Shown here: piece after piece, positions 45,761 to 57,720 of the stretch | Layout: each line of letters begins with the position of its first letter | Numbering within the stretch: the stretch's first letter is position 1 | Assembly: GCF_022682495.2 (NCBI RefSeq) | Contig: NC_071392.1 | Span: 74,794,097-74,858,096 of the forward strand | DNA: 64,000 nucleotides | Reading direction: 5' to 3' | Origin: Desmodus rotundus | Lineage: Eukaryota; Chordata; Mammalia; Chiroptera; Phyllostomidae | Notes under the pieces: generated by a model | Database searches by the model: none | The model's input: the letters and a program-made list of their open reading frames with translations, nothing else | Told to the model about the DNA's origin: nothing | Program-made: the position numbers and the translations under genes

Positions 45761-46601
45761 ATTCAGATATTATTACCCACCCCATTTCTGCCCCAAATAT
45801 GCACATGCGGGTTTCCAACTATCTTCTCTTTCCCCTCCCATCTCCACCCCTCCCCATCAGAAGGAATTATTCTCCATTCCTCAGCTCTACTGCCTTCAAT
45901 GCTGGCTTTATTTTCAGATGGTAGCAAAGGTGACTACCAAAAAGTCCAAGCTTCTACCTTCTTTTTGGCAACTCCCCAGGAAAGGCAGCTTCTCACCAAT
46001 TGTTCCAGCAAAAGTCCCAGGGCTGATTCTTATTGGCCTGGTTTGTATCACATGCCTCTTGCTGAACCAGTCACTGTTGTCAGGAGGATGCAGTACTCTG
46101 ATTGGTCAGATATGAGTCTGAACTGCAGAAGGATCAATCCCACTTGGAATGAGAATAGGTCATGGGCAGTTTCCCAAGGAAAACAGGATTCTATTACAAA
46201 AAGAGTGGGCAATAGATTCTGAGACTGTATCAACAACAGATGGTCCTGCCAGGAATGCTTTGAGCTTCTCCGTCCTGGACTCTCTGATTCCTGACAGCCT
46301 TCTCAAGTCTTGTTCCAGTCTGGATTTCTTTCTAGGAGGGGAGAGAGAGGAGACTCATTTTGACCTTTTACTCATTTGTACAAAGAACCAAACCCAGCTC
46401 CTACTAGCTCTTAACTTCAATCACACAGCATCCGATAAAAAGTGACATTTGACTTCAGGCTTAGAAGAGAGTAGAGTGATTGTCCTGGGCTCTGGGAACT
46501 TTTGATAAGAATGGGGACCGTTTTTGTTATTGATTATACTGGACTGCGCCTATACTGGACAAACTCATCCACATGGTCTCTGCTCTTTTTAACTGGTTTC
46601 T

Positions 46602-46742
46602 TTTTTCCTCCCTTATTATTGAGCTTATGCCGCTGACAGTTAGAGCTAAGTTATTGGTCTCTCTGCTTTGTCTCTTTTCCATTGGGAAAACTGTGGGGTT
46701 TTTTTTCCCTCCCTTATAATGGAGCTCATGCTGCTGACACTT
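46602..46742 (+). repeat. Diverged local direct repeat
   Basis: About 40 bp at 46602-46642 (TTTTTTCCTCCCTTATTATT, GAGCTTATGCCGCTGACA) recurs at 46700-46740 (TTTTTCCCTCCCTTATAATG, GAGCTCATGCTGCTGACA). The two are 98 bp apart in the same orientation. Confidence 0.8.
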
Positions 46743-48811
46743 TCTGTGGAAGGCATGGCTGTTCTGGGTGCTTCACAAAAAGGGTGATAATCCTCACGAT
46801 CCCTTCCAGTGGAACAGCAGCACCTCGCCCTCTCGGAAGGACTTGCACACACAGTGTTATATTTGATCCCCACAATAGCCAGGGCGGAGGAATGTAATAC
46901 TCCACTCATTTCTTTTAGCCATGGAAGTTAGACTAGAGAGGAGAAGTGGCTGGCTGAAAGTCACAGGGCTCTGTTGCCTTGGGCAGCAACACAATGTTGG
47001 CAAGCAATAAGCAGACATTTATTCAAGGCTTTGTTTAACAGTGTTAGACTTTATGGCTGCAGAACTAATCAGGGCTAATGCCCTAGCAGAGTTAGTGTGT
47101 GGTACACAAACTACAGCAGTTCAGAAGGACCGAAACACGAACACAGGGTCACAGAGCCACCGATAGCCGTTACCAGAGCCCAGCCCAGCACGCTGTCACT
47201 TGGTCTCACCCACAAGCATGTCCCAGGGATGCAGCCCCAGCCTGCCCCTGGCAGAGAAGTCTGTGGCTCGGGACAAGCACCCGTACAGGTGGTTCAGCCC
47301 TGCTGCAGAACCCCCCAAACACCGCTCCCCTGCTCCTTCTGTCCTCAAAGGGGCTGGTGCCTGGGCCATGCGTCGGACTGGGGCTTTGCTCTCAGAGAGA
47401 AAGGGGACATGTTTAGAGAATTCTCAAGCCTGAGTGGAAACTCCAACCTGATATGCTGGGAGTTCTCTCCCAAGAACTCTCTTCTCCTCCACCTGCCCCC
47501 CTTTCCTTTCCCTCTGTGCCTGTCTTCCACACTAAAAAGCTTGGTCAGAGACACAGCGGGCAGTGCTCCTTGCTTCCTGTGCCACTCACGGAATCTGCCC
47601 CTAGAAACCTCCAGACGATCCTCCCTCATGCAGAGTCTCTGCTTGTGTCCTCAGCAAAATGCAAGATGACGGGGTAAATGACACCCTCTACAAAAATGAG
47701 CCCTGACCCCACTCTTCCAGCCCTGTCCCAGGAACTCACTGGGGAAGGCCTAGGAGCTCAGCAGCACAGACTGACCAGAGGGGAAGTGACCCAGCCCCAG
47801 AGCATTCTGGGAAACCTGCTCTGTGTTGGCCCCAGAACCCCTCACCGGGGTTTTAGGAGACTGGAGCTCCTTCCCAGCAATGTCTGAGGTGAACGGAACA
47901 GGGTTTATCAGAGCCTGCATAGGCCGGAAGAAAAGGGACCCAGTCATTTCACTCTGGCCTCCCCAGCCTGGGCAGAGTCTTCCCTGGATGATCAGGTTGT
48001 GTGCTGCTGGGAGGCTTCTATTCCAGAAGGTTCTGGAGGGCAGCAGTGAAAAATAGCAGATGCCAGAAACTCATCCATCTGAAAGGACTTGTTTTTCTCC
48101 TGTAGGAGAAAACCCCAATCAGTCCTTCTCCCAGTTGGACTCTCTGCAGTTACCCACTTCTCATAAATGGGAAAAGAATGCCAGGAGTAATCAGACGACG
48201 TCACTCTGAGAACCCAAGGCAGCCCTACTCCAATCTCTTTGAAAAGCCCCATATGGGAAGATACAAATTCAATTTGTCTTGTCTGGGGGAAAATGAGTTT
48301 TAAATATGTTCAATCAAAACTATCTTCTGGACTAGACATTAGTGATCCAGAAAAATGCCTTGGAGAAAAAAAAAAAATCACCCTGACAACTGTAAGGGTT
48401 CAGGTTACCACAGAACTGGGGATTTATGCAGTCACCCCCGGATGGAAAGTCCACCCTGGACACCCACAGTCCATGACTGGGTCCCGGAAGAGCCGGTGAC
48501 TCAGAGAGAGCCCAGCTTCCCTCAGCAGTGCCTCCAGCCTGCCTCCCAGGGTCTGGGACTTCAGCGTCTTCCTGCTGGGCTGCATTGCCCTTCCTGCTGG
48601 GCTGCATTGCCGAGGCCTGAAGAACTCAGATCCGCTCGAAGGAGCCAGCCTGGCTAGGCAAGATGGCAGGGGAGGACTGGAGAGAGAGAAAATGGGGTCC
48701 GGTTCCCTCTGGTTTCCCAAGCGTGGTAGACACTGATGCTATTTAAGAGAAAGTTTACAAACCCTGGAGGGCACTGGTTGTTCTCTTCCAAGAGCTGGGG
48801 GAACAGAAAGC

Positions 48812-48965
48812 TCCAGGGACTGGAAGTCAGGAGATCTGAGTTCTAATCCTCACTCTGCCAGTAGCTGGCTAGTGCCAAGGGTCTTAGATAAGTCTCCTCC
48901 CTGTCTCTGGTCCTTAGCTGATACAGCAAAGAGTTGGATTCAAATGACATCCAGAGTCTCGTTCA
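48812..48965 (+). repeat. MIR SINE
   Basis: GGACTGGAAGTCAGGAGATC, then CTCACTCTGCCAGTAGCTGG, then TAAGTCTCCTCCCTGTCTCT. Confidence 0.75.
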
Positions 48966-49029
48966 AGTCCATGACTAAAATCTTCTTTTTCTTTTCGCTC
49001 TTTCTTTCAGGGCTCTGTAGAGCACTGTA

Positions 49030-49215
49030 AGTAACAGCCCAGGCTTTCGAATCAGTCTGCTTGGGTTTGAATCTCAGTTCAGCTGCTTTCTCATTGTGAT
49101 TCTGAACAAGTAACTCAACCTCTCTGTGCTCCATCTTCACTTCTGTAAAACGGAGATAAGAGTATCTATCTGATTACCTTGAGAAAGGGTTGTCGAGGGC
49201 TTCGAATAGCTCCTA
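49030..49215 (+). repeat. MIR SINE
   Basis: CTTGGGTTTGAATCTCAGTT, then AAGTAACTCAACCTCTCTGT, then GTAAAACGGAGATAAGAGTA and GCTCCTAGCACATAGC. Confidence 0.85.
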
Positions 49216-51115
49216 GCACATAGCTTTATTCACTAATTACTATACACCAGGCTCTATACTAGGCGTAACATATACAGAAATAAGCCAGAATTCCATGGTG
49301 GTTGCTCTCCAGAATAATGTTGTCGCTTAGAAAAACGTTGCTCAGGAAGCCCCTCTCTTACGTCTCTAAGGGTGGGGTGACTCCTGCCATTCTACCTTTG
49401 GCCTGGGGTTGAGCATGGAAGAGGTCCCCTGCAGGTCACTGAAGCACACACTAGCTGCCTGACATCTCAATTTTCTTCCTTCACTGTTTCTTTATTGCTT
49501 TTCTGCTCCTGATTCCACCTGAAATCCAATTTCAAAGCTAACAGAAACAAAATCTCCTGCAAAAGGGCCTTTCCTCCTCCTCCCTCACTCCTTCCACTCC
49601 CTAGCTGTTCATCAGTCTCCGCTTGTTCGTATTGCATCACTTGGCCCCACAGCCTTGCTCCACTTGCCCCGTTTGGGGATCTAGGAGATCCCTGGGTGCC
49701 TCTCTGTCCTCCTAAGAACACACTCTGGCCTCGCTCTTCCTAGAACCCGACCCAGCCACAATCTCCTTGGCTAGTGAGGACATAGACTGCAGGAACATTC
49801 AGCTTTGTTTTCCCAGGGGGGCGGGGGGTGGAGAGTGGGAGGGCAGGCAGAGAAATTGCTTAGCTCCTGCACAGTCAGCAGGGAAGGTAATAGGGATTAA
49901 TCTGGGCACTGCCAAATTCAGATGTGTCCCCGGCCCAGGAGGGAGGACAAGCAGCTGCTGTGTCAGGGGCCAGCTGCAGCCTGCAAGGGGGCCCAGGGGG
50001 AAGAAGGAGGCCCTGACCCTGAACAGGCAGCATCCAAGTGGTCCAGTGCAGCATCTTAGAAGCCTGGAGCCACCCTGCCCAGCACTGCCAGCCAGGAGGC
50101 CTGGCTGATGGATGCTTTCAATAGACATGTTGAAGAGCTGGCATCCAGGCGTTTACAGTCAAGTGCACATTGGCTGTTTAAGGAATTCCCAAATCCCCTC
50201 CTGGAGCATAGATTATGAAAAACGTTTCTAGAGAAATCCTGCAGGCTCCTTTATCAATATCCTCAACCTTCAGCTGCCAGGCGCTGGGATTATTAGGGAA
50301 GGGCAGCCTTTTGGCAGATCCCAGCAGGCTCTGGGGCAGGCCAATTAAATTCTGGGGTGTGAGGAGCTGCATTAAAGATAGCCGTTTGGCTACCATTTCT
50401 TGCGTGCCTACTCTGTGCCAGGCACTGTGCTAGGCCCAGGAGACACAAAAGCCTTAGGAGAAAACAGAGGAGCTCGTAGACCAGGGGACACACCACTGCA
50501 CTGCCAGGGCTGTGGGGAACGCGCAGAGGTGGTCTTTGGGGTCCTGGGGCTCCTGCCGTGCCTTCCCCGACCCCCTCACCTCTGCAGGTGCCAGAATGCT
50601 TCCACAGTCACAGTGACGACCGCAGGCTTCCTTCTAGCACGATTTCTTTAAAGAGGACATTCTTGAAGCTGCCCAAACCCTCCCATAGTAAAGGGGGCTG
50701 GGGACTATAATGGCAAAGTTTTAGGAATCCTAACAGGTCTGGGAAGGGGGAGGAGGAGGGATTGGAGGGGTCCTCGCTAAATCACAGCTGGCCAAACTCA
50801 GGATATCTGGGACCTGCTCCGTGCCCTGTCACTCTAGCTGGGTGAACTGGGCAAGTCCCCAAAGCTCTCCAGCACCTCTCGGAGTTTCTGCACTGTTTAC
50901 ATGACAGGGCGCTTGGGATCGGACAGGGGAAAGTGCAGGACCTGGGCACCAGCCTTTCTCCCCCCACATCAGAGCGATGACGCACCTCTCACATTCCTAG
51001 GTGTAAGCTCGCTGCTGACGTGCGGATCACTGTTCTGATTTCTTATGTGTAAATTGCTGTTGAAACAATACAATATTTAATGAGGGTAAACAGCAGAGAA
51101 AGAGCCCTGATCCTG

Positions 51116-51148
<33 letters not shown>

Positions 51149-51388
51149 TTTTGTGACTACCACATTTCATGACCCTGAGCCAGAGAGCCAAGCGGCTGAA
51201 AAGGCAGCTTCAAGGTCTAAAACAGGTAGCCCTGGACCCTGGGCGGCAGAGACCGAGGGTCTCCCATGCCTGGCTGTTAATCCTTTAAGCTAATTTAACC
51301 GTGGATTTCTTCCCATTGCCTGGTGGCTGCCCAACGACAGCTGGCCCACCCTCCCCTCCAACCATGATGATGCCGTGCCCGGAGACCA
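49216..51388. other. Non-coding sequence
   Basis: Antisense L2-like fragments are at 49216-49300 and 50388-50480 (GCGTGCCTACTCTGTGCCAG, GCACTGTGCTAGGCCC). A perfect (TG)n tract is at 51119-51147. No gene is recognised. Confidence 0.45.
51119..51147 (+). repeat. (TG)n microsatellite
   Basis: An uninterrupted TG run about 250 bp before the CpG island. Confidence 0.95.
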
Positions 51389-51389
51389 C

Positions 51390-52730
51390 CCCTCACGCTA
51401 CCCCTAGCGCCATCCCGCAACCCTCACCGCCAGGCGGCGCTTGGCCGGAAAAAGCCCAGCCTTGACCTCCGGGCCCGCGCCGGGGACCGACAACTTCACC
51501 TGTGATGCCCGCCCGCTTCACTTGTGCCGCCCGCCTCGGTCCCGCCCAGAAACAGCGGCGTCGCGGGGCCGGGCCGTGGGTTCCCGCTCCGCCTCTGTGC
51601 TCCCACGCCCAGACGAAAGGAGCTGGTAGGGGGCGAGATCCGGGGCTCGGGGGGAGCCGCCGCGTGGGAGAAGTAATCAGGTCCTCCACGCTGAGATGCG
51701 GGTGGCCCTGGACAAAAGCGTTCACTGCTCTGGGCCTCAGTTTCCTCAGCTGAAAAACCCGCGTGCTGGACTGCACATCTACTCTAGACTTACTGTTCTG
51801 TGACTCCGTGTGTAAACGTTTCAGGTGGGAGGGCACCCCCCAGTCAAACCCTCCAGCAGCCCCGATAACGTGCCTCCGAGTCAACACCCCAATACAACAC
51901 GTTTTAAAAACAAGTTTTATTCCGTGCGCCGACTTCGGCGCATTTCGTGCGTAGTGGCTGTCCGGGGGGCCGCGTGGGGAAGGACTCTGCAGCCTTACGT
52001 GGGTCCGTCAGGCTAGGGGATTAGGAGCCTCACGGGGGTAGAATCGAATTGGCGGAGACAGCTCATCTCCAAATCCTCGTGAAACCGCAGTTTCTTTTCC
52101 TTTAGTCCCGGGGAAGATTTATTTTCCCGTCCATTCCTTTGCGACCTCACCCCCTGCTCTTCCCGGAGCCCACCCTGCGCCCTCTTATCGGCCACAGGGC
52201 AACGGCGGGCCCCGGGGCAGGTCTTCCCACCGGATTCCCGCGCCGCCCGAGGCGGCGCGGGCGCGTCCCCGTTTTCCGCGCGCTCCGGACCCCGCAGGCT
52301 CCGGGCCACGTGCTAACTTGCTGGGCTGGGGAGAGAATTCCACCCGCTCAGCAAATTTCCCTGTATTGTTGTCGGTTTTGTCTGCTGCCTTTCCACCACC
52401 ACCACCACCCCTTTCTCTTTATGTTCTTCCCTAGAGTCAGAAATGCCAAGCCCAGCGAAGCATTTGGGGAGTAGGGGAGAGACGTGCCCCGGACGCCCCT
52501 AGGTCCCTCTGCCTGGCCCAGTACCCCCTCCCCCCGACCCCGGCGATCCTCGCTTTACCGGGACCCGCGCTTCTGGCCAGGCCACTGAACATCCGCCCTC
52601 GAGGGCGCTGGCTGGGGAGGGCTGGGCGCCGCGCTGCGGAGGCCACAGTCAACTGTGGTCCGGTGGGCGCCCTGCCTGCCCGCCCGCCTGCCTGCGGCTC
52701 CCTTCCCCCGCAAAGGCTTCCCCCTGCTCT
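51390..52730. promoter_or_regulatory. Orphan CpG island downstream of LEP
   Basis: CpG is dense from about 51420 to 51700 and again at 51920-52310 and 52520-52700 (for example CGCGCCGCCCGAGGCGGCGC, CGCCGCGCTGCGGAGGC). It is separate from the LEP promoter, over 10 kb past the LEP stop. Open frames on both strands (51393-51887 -, 52013-52309 -, 52437-52838 -) show no known domain. An AATAAA on the - strand (51916-51921) could end an antisense transcript. It may be the promoter or body of an uncharacterised RNA, or simply a GC-rich element. Confidence 0.6.
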
Positions 52731-52995
52731 CCAGCTCACTGACCCTCGCCCCGTGAATTGGGATTCTTTAGTAAGTACTGCACGTTTAACTCCTATCCTC
52801 ACTACGACTCCGTGAGTAGGGTCTACTTTACCACACACTGTTACTGTCGGCTGCCAAGTCAGACAATAGTAATAAAATAATGGAATCTAGCAAACCAGTA
52901 ATTTTTTGTCTGAGCATTAACATTTGAGGGGATATTTGGAAAGTCTCTGCTCACAACATTACTATTCTACGCCCAGGTCTAAAAACCCAGGTTTA

Positions 52996-53162
52996 GTCCC
53001 GGCTGGGTAGCTCTGCTGGCTGGAGCGCCACGGGATGCAGCACGCTTGGACTTCCAGGGTCAGAGTGCAGACAAGAATCAACCAATGACTGCACAAATGC
53101 GTAGAGCAACAAATCTCTCTCTCTTTCATTGATAAAAAAAAAAAAAAAAACAAAAAAAAACA
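52996..53162 (+). mobile_element. Ves-type SINE, diverged
   Basis: GTCCCGGCTGGGTAGCTCTG, GACAAGAATCAACCAATGAC, GCGTAGAGCAACAAATCTCT and a long A tail (53135-53162, two interruptions). It resembles the copy at 10172 more than the young copies. Confidence 0.8.
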
Positions 53163-54525
53163 ACTAATCTAACAGTTTAAGTACAATATTTAGACTGAAT
53201 GCTGCTCCTTGGTGCACAGACAACCCCCAAAAATTGAGGGGCCCTGTTTCATCTACAGAACAGAGATATTAATATCAGCTCACCCCACTGCCCTCCCTGA
53301 GAGTTAGAGGAGACAAGGTGAATGCTTCAAGAATGAGTAATGGACCACATGCGGATCTTCAGCATTCCTGCCCGCCCTGCCCCTCTAGTCTCGGGCAACA
53401 CCGACACCCGTGTCACAAATATCCGCAGTGAACATTTGATAGAGCCTTAAAGGTCAACGACCAGCGTGCAAATGGACCACAGCACTGACCCCTCAGGAAA
53501 CAAGGGCCCCGCTGTACTTTCTGAGCCACTGCTGACTGGAGGCAGATGCCTCAGCCTGTAGGGGAGCCCTTGGGAGTGACAACGCCATCCCCAAGGGGAT
53601 GACTGCCTTTTGGGCACAGAACTCCAGGAGTCCTTGGCCCAGTCTCTAGGATTCTGTCCCCTCCTCCGTGGGCCCCAGCACAGCTCTGTCTTGGGGCAGA
53701 GCTCCCTCCCAGGTCCCCGCCATGAGGCCCCATGGTGCCAGTGTGGACAGGAAGGACAGACACTGTACAGTATAGCAGGCCCTGGGTAGAACCTCACTCT
53801 GGCACTGCAACCCCACAGGAGGTCTGGGTGCTTTTGGCTGAAAATCCCAAAGCTGAGGCCTGTCCCCATTCATTCATTCACCAGATACACAAAGGACACT
53901 TTTCCCCAGCACTTCAGATGGGGACACAGGACAAACACAACCAGGCCGGCCTTCAGGAGCTTAGAGCCAGGCCTTCACACTTTGCGTCTCTGGAATGCCT
54001 CGCCCCAAACCCCCGCCACGGTTCTGGGCCGGCGGTCCACCCCCGCCCTCCGCTGTCCTGATTCTCTGAGATGGAGGGTCTTGTGCAACCAAAGCCCTTC
54101 CCTGCACACCCCTGATTCCAACCTGATGCCAGAGAGGAGAAAGGGAAGGAATAAGAGGCTTCCCTGTGAGCTTCAGGGTGTCCGTGCTGGATCACCAGTG
54201 GACTCTACCAAAGATCTAACAGGTCTGGCTTGACTTTTTCCATGCAGCACATGTTCATGGGGGGCTGTTATGGGCCAGGCCCCGGGGACACGGGAGCCAG
54301 CAGGACAACGGGTCCTTGACCTGACAGAGCTTACAGTCTAGCAGAACAAAATAGGTGAGTAACAACAAACCAGGAACAAGTGAGATAACAAAAGCCACAA
54401 AAACAACAACAAACAGATTAATAAGACAACACGATGACACTTACACTGGCAGGAGTACGGATATAAATTGCTGTGGCATGAAGCAGGGGTGCCAGCCAGA
54501 CCTTGGAGTCAGAAATCTGGGTCAG
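53163..54525. other. Non-coding sequence with L2 fragments
   Basis: Antisense L2-like pieces are at 53866-53960 (CATTCATTCATTCACCAGAT) and 54240-54360 (GCTGTTATGGGCCAGGCCCC, CAGAGCTTACAGTCTAGCAG). No gene is recognised. Confidence 0.45.
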
Positions 54526-54540
54526 AAAAGGCTCCCCAAA

Positions 54541-54761
54541 ACCCTGGCCAGGTGGTTCAGTTGGTTGGAGCACTGAACCCAGAAGGCTATGGGATTGATT
54601 TCTGGTCAGGGCCCATGCCTAGGTTGCAGGTTTGATCCTCAGCTGGGGTGCAGGTGCGTATGGGAGGAAACCAATTGATGTTTTTCTCTCACATCAATGT
54701 TTCTCTGTCTCTCAAATCAGTGAAAACATATCCTCAGGTAAGAATTTTTTTTTTTTTAATA
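54541..54761 (+). mobile_element. Ves SINE, first of a head-to-tail pair
   Basis: CCCTGGCCAGGTGGTTCAGT, TGGGATTGATTTCTGGTCAG, TATGGGAGGAAACCAATTGA, and a tail TCAGTGAAAACATATCCTCA plus a T-rich run. The target AAAAGGCTCCCCAAA precedes it (54526-54540) and a near copy follows it (about 54762-54777). Confidence 0.9.
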
Positions 54762-54779
54762 AAAGGCTCCCCCAAAGAT

Positions 54780-54996
54780 CCCTGGCTGGTGTGGCTCAGT
54801 GGACTGAGTGCTGGCCTGCGAACAAAAAGGTCTCTGGTTCGATTCCCAGTCAGGGCACATGCCTGGGTTGCAGGCCAGGTCCCCAGTTGGGAGTGTGCGA
54901 GAGCCAACTGACAGATGTTTCTCCCTCACATTGATGTTTCTCTCCCTCCCTTCCCCTCTCTCTAAAAATAAGTAAATAAATAAGAGCTTTTTTTAA
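54780..54996 (+). mobile_element. Ves SINE, second of a head-to-tail pair
   Basis: CCCTGGCTGGTGTGGCTCAG, GGTTCGATTCCCAGTCAGGG, TGCAGGCCAGGTCCCCAGTT, and an (AAAT)n tail. A third, slightly changed copy of the target (AAAAGGCGTCCCCGAA, about 54998-55013) follows. Confidence 0.93.
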
Positions 54997-55129
54997 AAAA
55001 AGGCGTCCCCGAAGAAGAGGTGAGCTGAGATCTGAGGGCTGAGCCGGGGTTCTCCGGGTGAAGGGTCATGTGGAAATAGAATGGCTGGGGAAGAGACTGA
55101 GACTGTGTTTGGTGTTCCCAGAGCAAGTG

Positions 55130-55462
55130 AAAGGTTCTGGAAACTTGAAAAAATTATGCTAAGTGAAAAAAAATTGTCAGATACAAAAGGCCACACATTG
55201 TGTGATTCCATTTATATAAAATGTTCAGAATTGGTAAATCCACAGAGGAAGAAAGCAGATCAGTAGTTGGCAGGGATGGGAGGGGGGAATGAGGAGTGAG
55301 AGCTGATGGGTTCAGGTTTCTTTTGGGGGTGACAAAAATATTGCAGAATTAGATAGTGGTGGTGGTGGCACAACCTTGTGAATGTAATAAAAACCACTGA
55401 ATCTGACGCTTTAAAATGGTGAATTGTATGGTATGTGAATTATAGGTCAACTTTAAAAGGTG
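55130..55462 (+). mobile_element. L1 3' end, old
   Basis: TTATGCTAAGTGAAAAAAAA, GTGTGATTCCATTTATATAA, TAGTTGGCAGGGATGGGAGG, GGTGGCACAACCTTGTGAAT, and ATAGGTCAACTTTAAAA at the end. This is the canonical L1MA/L1MB 3' order in sense orientation. Confidence 0.8.
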
Positions 55463-57345
55463 GAGGGTGGGGAGCTTGAGCCCACTGAACAACTGAATAA
55501 AGCTCACACAGAACAAAAGGGGCAGTAGGGCCAGGTCAGATCCTGCAGGACCACTTTCAGATGGACTTGATCTGAGGCCGGTGGACACCAGTGGAAGGTC
55601 TGAACCAGGGAGATACACGGCTACCTTGGCTCTTTAGCGAGGTCACTCTGGCTGCAGCGAGGAGGGCATATCCAATGCGGGACAGAACCAGTCAGGAGGC
55701 TGCAGACATCGCCCAGATGAGGGGCTGTGTGGGGACCTGAACGGGGGCAGCAGAGGAGGAGAAAAGACGGGAGGAGGAACGGACAGAGCTCCGGGTCTGC
55801 TGGATGTGAAGGGAGGGCGATCAGAGGGAAGATCTGAGGTGACTGGGGCAAATGCACTGAGGGAGAGCGTTTTGGGGCCATCATTTCATGATATTAAATT
55901 TCTCTATTTTAATCAAAAAGGCTAAAGGGCTTGGTTGAGAATCTAAATTACCCCAGGGACCAGGCTAAATTCCTGCCTTTGCAACTCTTAAATTGTCATA
56001 AAAGTCTGAAATTTTCAGGCCCTTCAGAGCACATGCCGAATTATAGGACAAAGGGAAACCAAGAAAATGAGGAGTGGCCGGCCATCCTCCCAGTTCACTG
56101 GGACCAGCCCCACTAGCAGCAGCCACAGCTCCGGGGTGTGAGTGGTAGCTTACCGGGCTGGTCTGAGGGAGGAAGCTTCGAAAGAAAGGAAGTGCCAGCC
56201 AGAAGGCAGAAGACAAGACAGATCCCAATTAGACAGTCTGATTCCTTTAAAGCCCCAAATGGGGACCCAGGGAAACCCCTGCTCAAGCCCTGGGGGTGAG
56301 TGGATGGTGAGAAGTTCTTTCAGGTTGCAAAAACTATTTCTCATTTAAATATGAGTCTGAGGCACGAAGCCCATTGTCTACCATATAGTAGGTTAGTAAG
56401 TGCTCAGTAAATGTTGTAGAACTAAATGGAATTTGTTGAGTGAGAGAGAGATTTAACCAATGGTTGGGGACCTGATATGTTATTCCCCTTCCAGCCAGAT
56501 TTTAATTTTAAGATAAGAAAAAAAAGAGACATTAGCACAGTTAGGATGCTGATAATGGACTTGGGGGTCTTGATAGAAGGTTTTCTTATTGGTAGACAAA
56601 AGGTGGAAAGAGCCTTCCCTTTGCTTCTCAAATTACCCCAGGGGCACCGCAGCTCCACCAGTCAGTTGGGCCAGCCATGCTTGTCACTTGTCAGCTCAGC
56701 AGCGGATGCCGACCCTGAACACTGAGCTGACCCCGGTGCAACCTCACCACAGCTGGTGGAGTGAGGGACTGTTATCCATCAGGGAATTCAGCTTCAGGGA
56801 GGCCGCTGGGTGATGCCACCCGCCAGGGGGTGGGCTTGGGCCACGAAACCGTGGAGCCTGAGCCCATCACTCCACACCAGCGCCCCCAGACCCTGGAACC
56901 TTCTTCTGACCTTGCAGAGCTCCCTCCCAGTGATCCCTTTGGACAAACATCTGCTTGGTCTGGTCCCAAAGCTTATGCCAAATCACATCCTCATTCTGTA
57001 GGTAGAGGTGAGGGATGGAAAAATCCACAGATTCCACTTTGAAAAGAACTTCAATGTGGGGGCAAGGGAGAGGGGAAGGAGGGGAAATGTATAAGAAATG
57101 ATTCAGAAATAGCTGAACTTTGAAAAACAGCAGAAAAATCTTTTGGGCACTGCGGAGAAGTGCATTTTTAAATGGAGCTGTGCCAGGGGACTGAAAAATT
57201 GCTTATGAGCCGAGGACATGGGCCCAGGGAGCAGGTGAACTGACAAGGCAGACAGAAGAACTGCTGGGAGGGCAGTTTGCTCAGAGGCAGCACAGGAAGC
57301 TCAGAGCACATTCTTAATCACTGAATTCCGGGAGATCACCAAATT
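55463..57345. other. Non-coding sequence
   Basis: The stretch at 55510-55720 (GGTCACTCTGGCTGCAGCGA, CAGTCAGGAGGCTGCAGACA) resembles old interspersed repeats. The rest is unique, with no exon recognised. Confidence 0.4.
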
Positions 57346-57349
57346 CTAC

Positions 57350-57720
57350 AACCGCTGAATAAAATGACCGCTAAAAATGATAAATACCAAATACGACAGC
57401 CACTAAGTACTATGGCCACTACATACCCCAGGCACTAAATACTACAAATGCTAATTACTTATAGACACCAACTATTACAGAGAGTAAATATTACAGACAC
57501 TAAATACTACCGATACTAAGTACAGGCACTAAATACCACAGACACTGAATACTTACAGGCACCCAGCACTAGAGATACTAAATACTACAGACACTAAATA
57601 CTAAATACTACAGGCACTAAACACTACAGATACTAAATACTACAGATACTGAATACTGCAGGCACTAAATACTACAGCAACTAATACTGCAATCACTGAA
57701 CCCTACACCTCAGATGGAAA
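57350..57720 (+). repeat. 16-bp minisatellite (ACTAAATACTACAGAC)n
   Basis: About 20 degenerate units are tandemly arranged over roughly 370 bp. Common forms are CACTAAATACTACAGA and GATACTAAATACTACA, often alternating in pairs. Ends are more diverged than the middle (57580-57680), as is usual for an ageing array. There are no unique spacers between units, so it is not a CRISPR-like structure. Confidence 0.9.

Larger units (their letters stand above)
43560..48810. other. Non-coding sequence, mostly unique
   Basis: I see no recognisable gene. The longest open frames (44321-44797 -, 158 codons; 47097-47669 +, 190 codons) carry no familiar domain and overlap other frames. A GAGACA/GATATA tract is at 45676-45760. 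A diverged local duplication is at 46602-46742. Confidence 0.4.

Noticed and set aside
47097..47669. 190-codon + strand open frame
   Set aside because: Overlapped by other frames on both strands, no domain, no splice or promoter context.
51393..51887. 164-codon - strand open frame in the orphan CpG island
   Set aside because: Arg/Gly/Pro-rich translation expected from CpG-rich sequence. I kept the island itself as a finding but not this frame as a gene.
57350..57720. CRISPR-like spacing of repeats
   Set aside because: The units are directly adjacent with no unique spacers, and the DNA is mammalian; it is a minisatellite.
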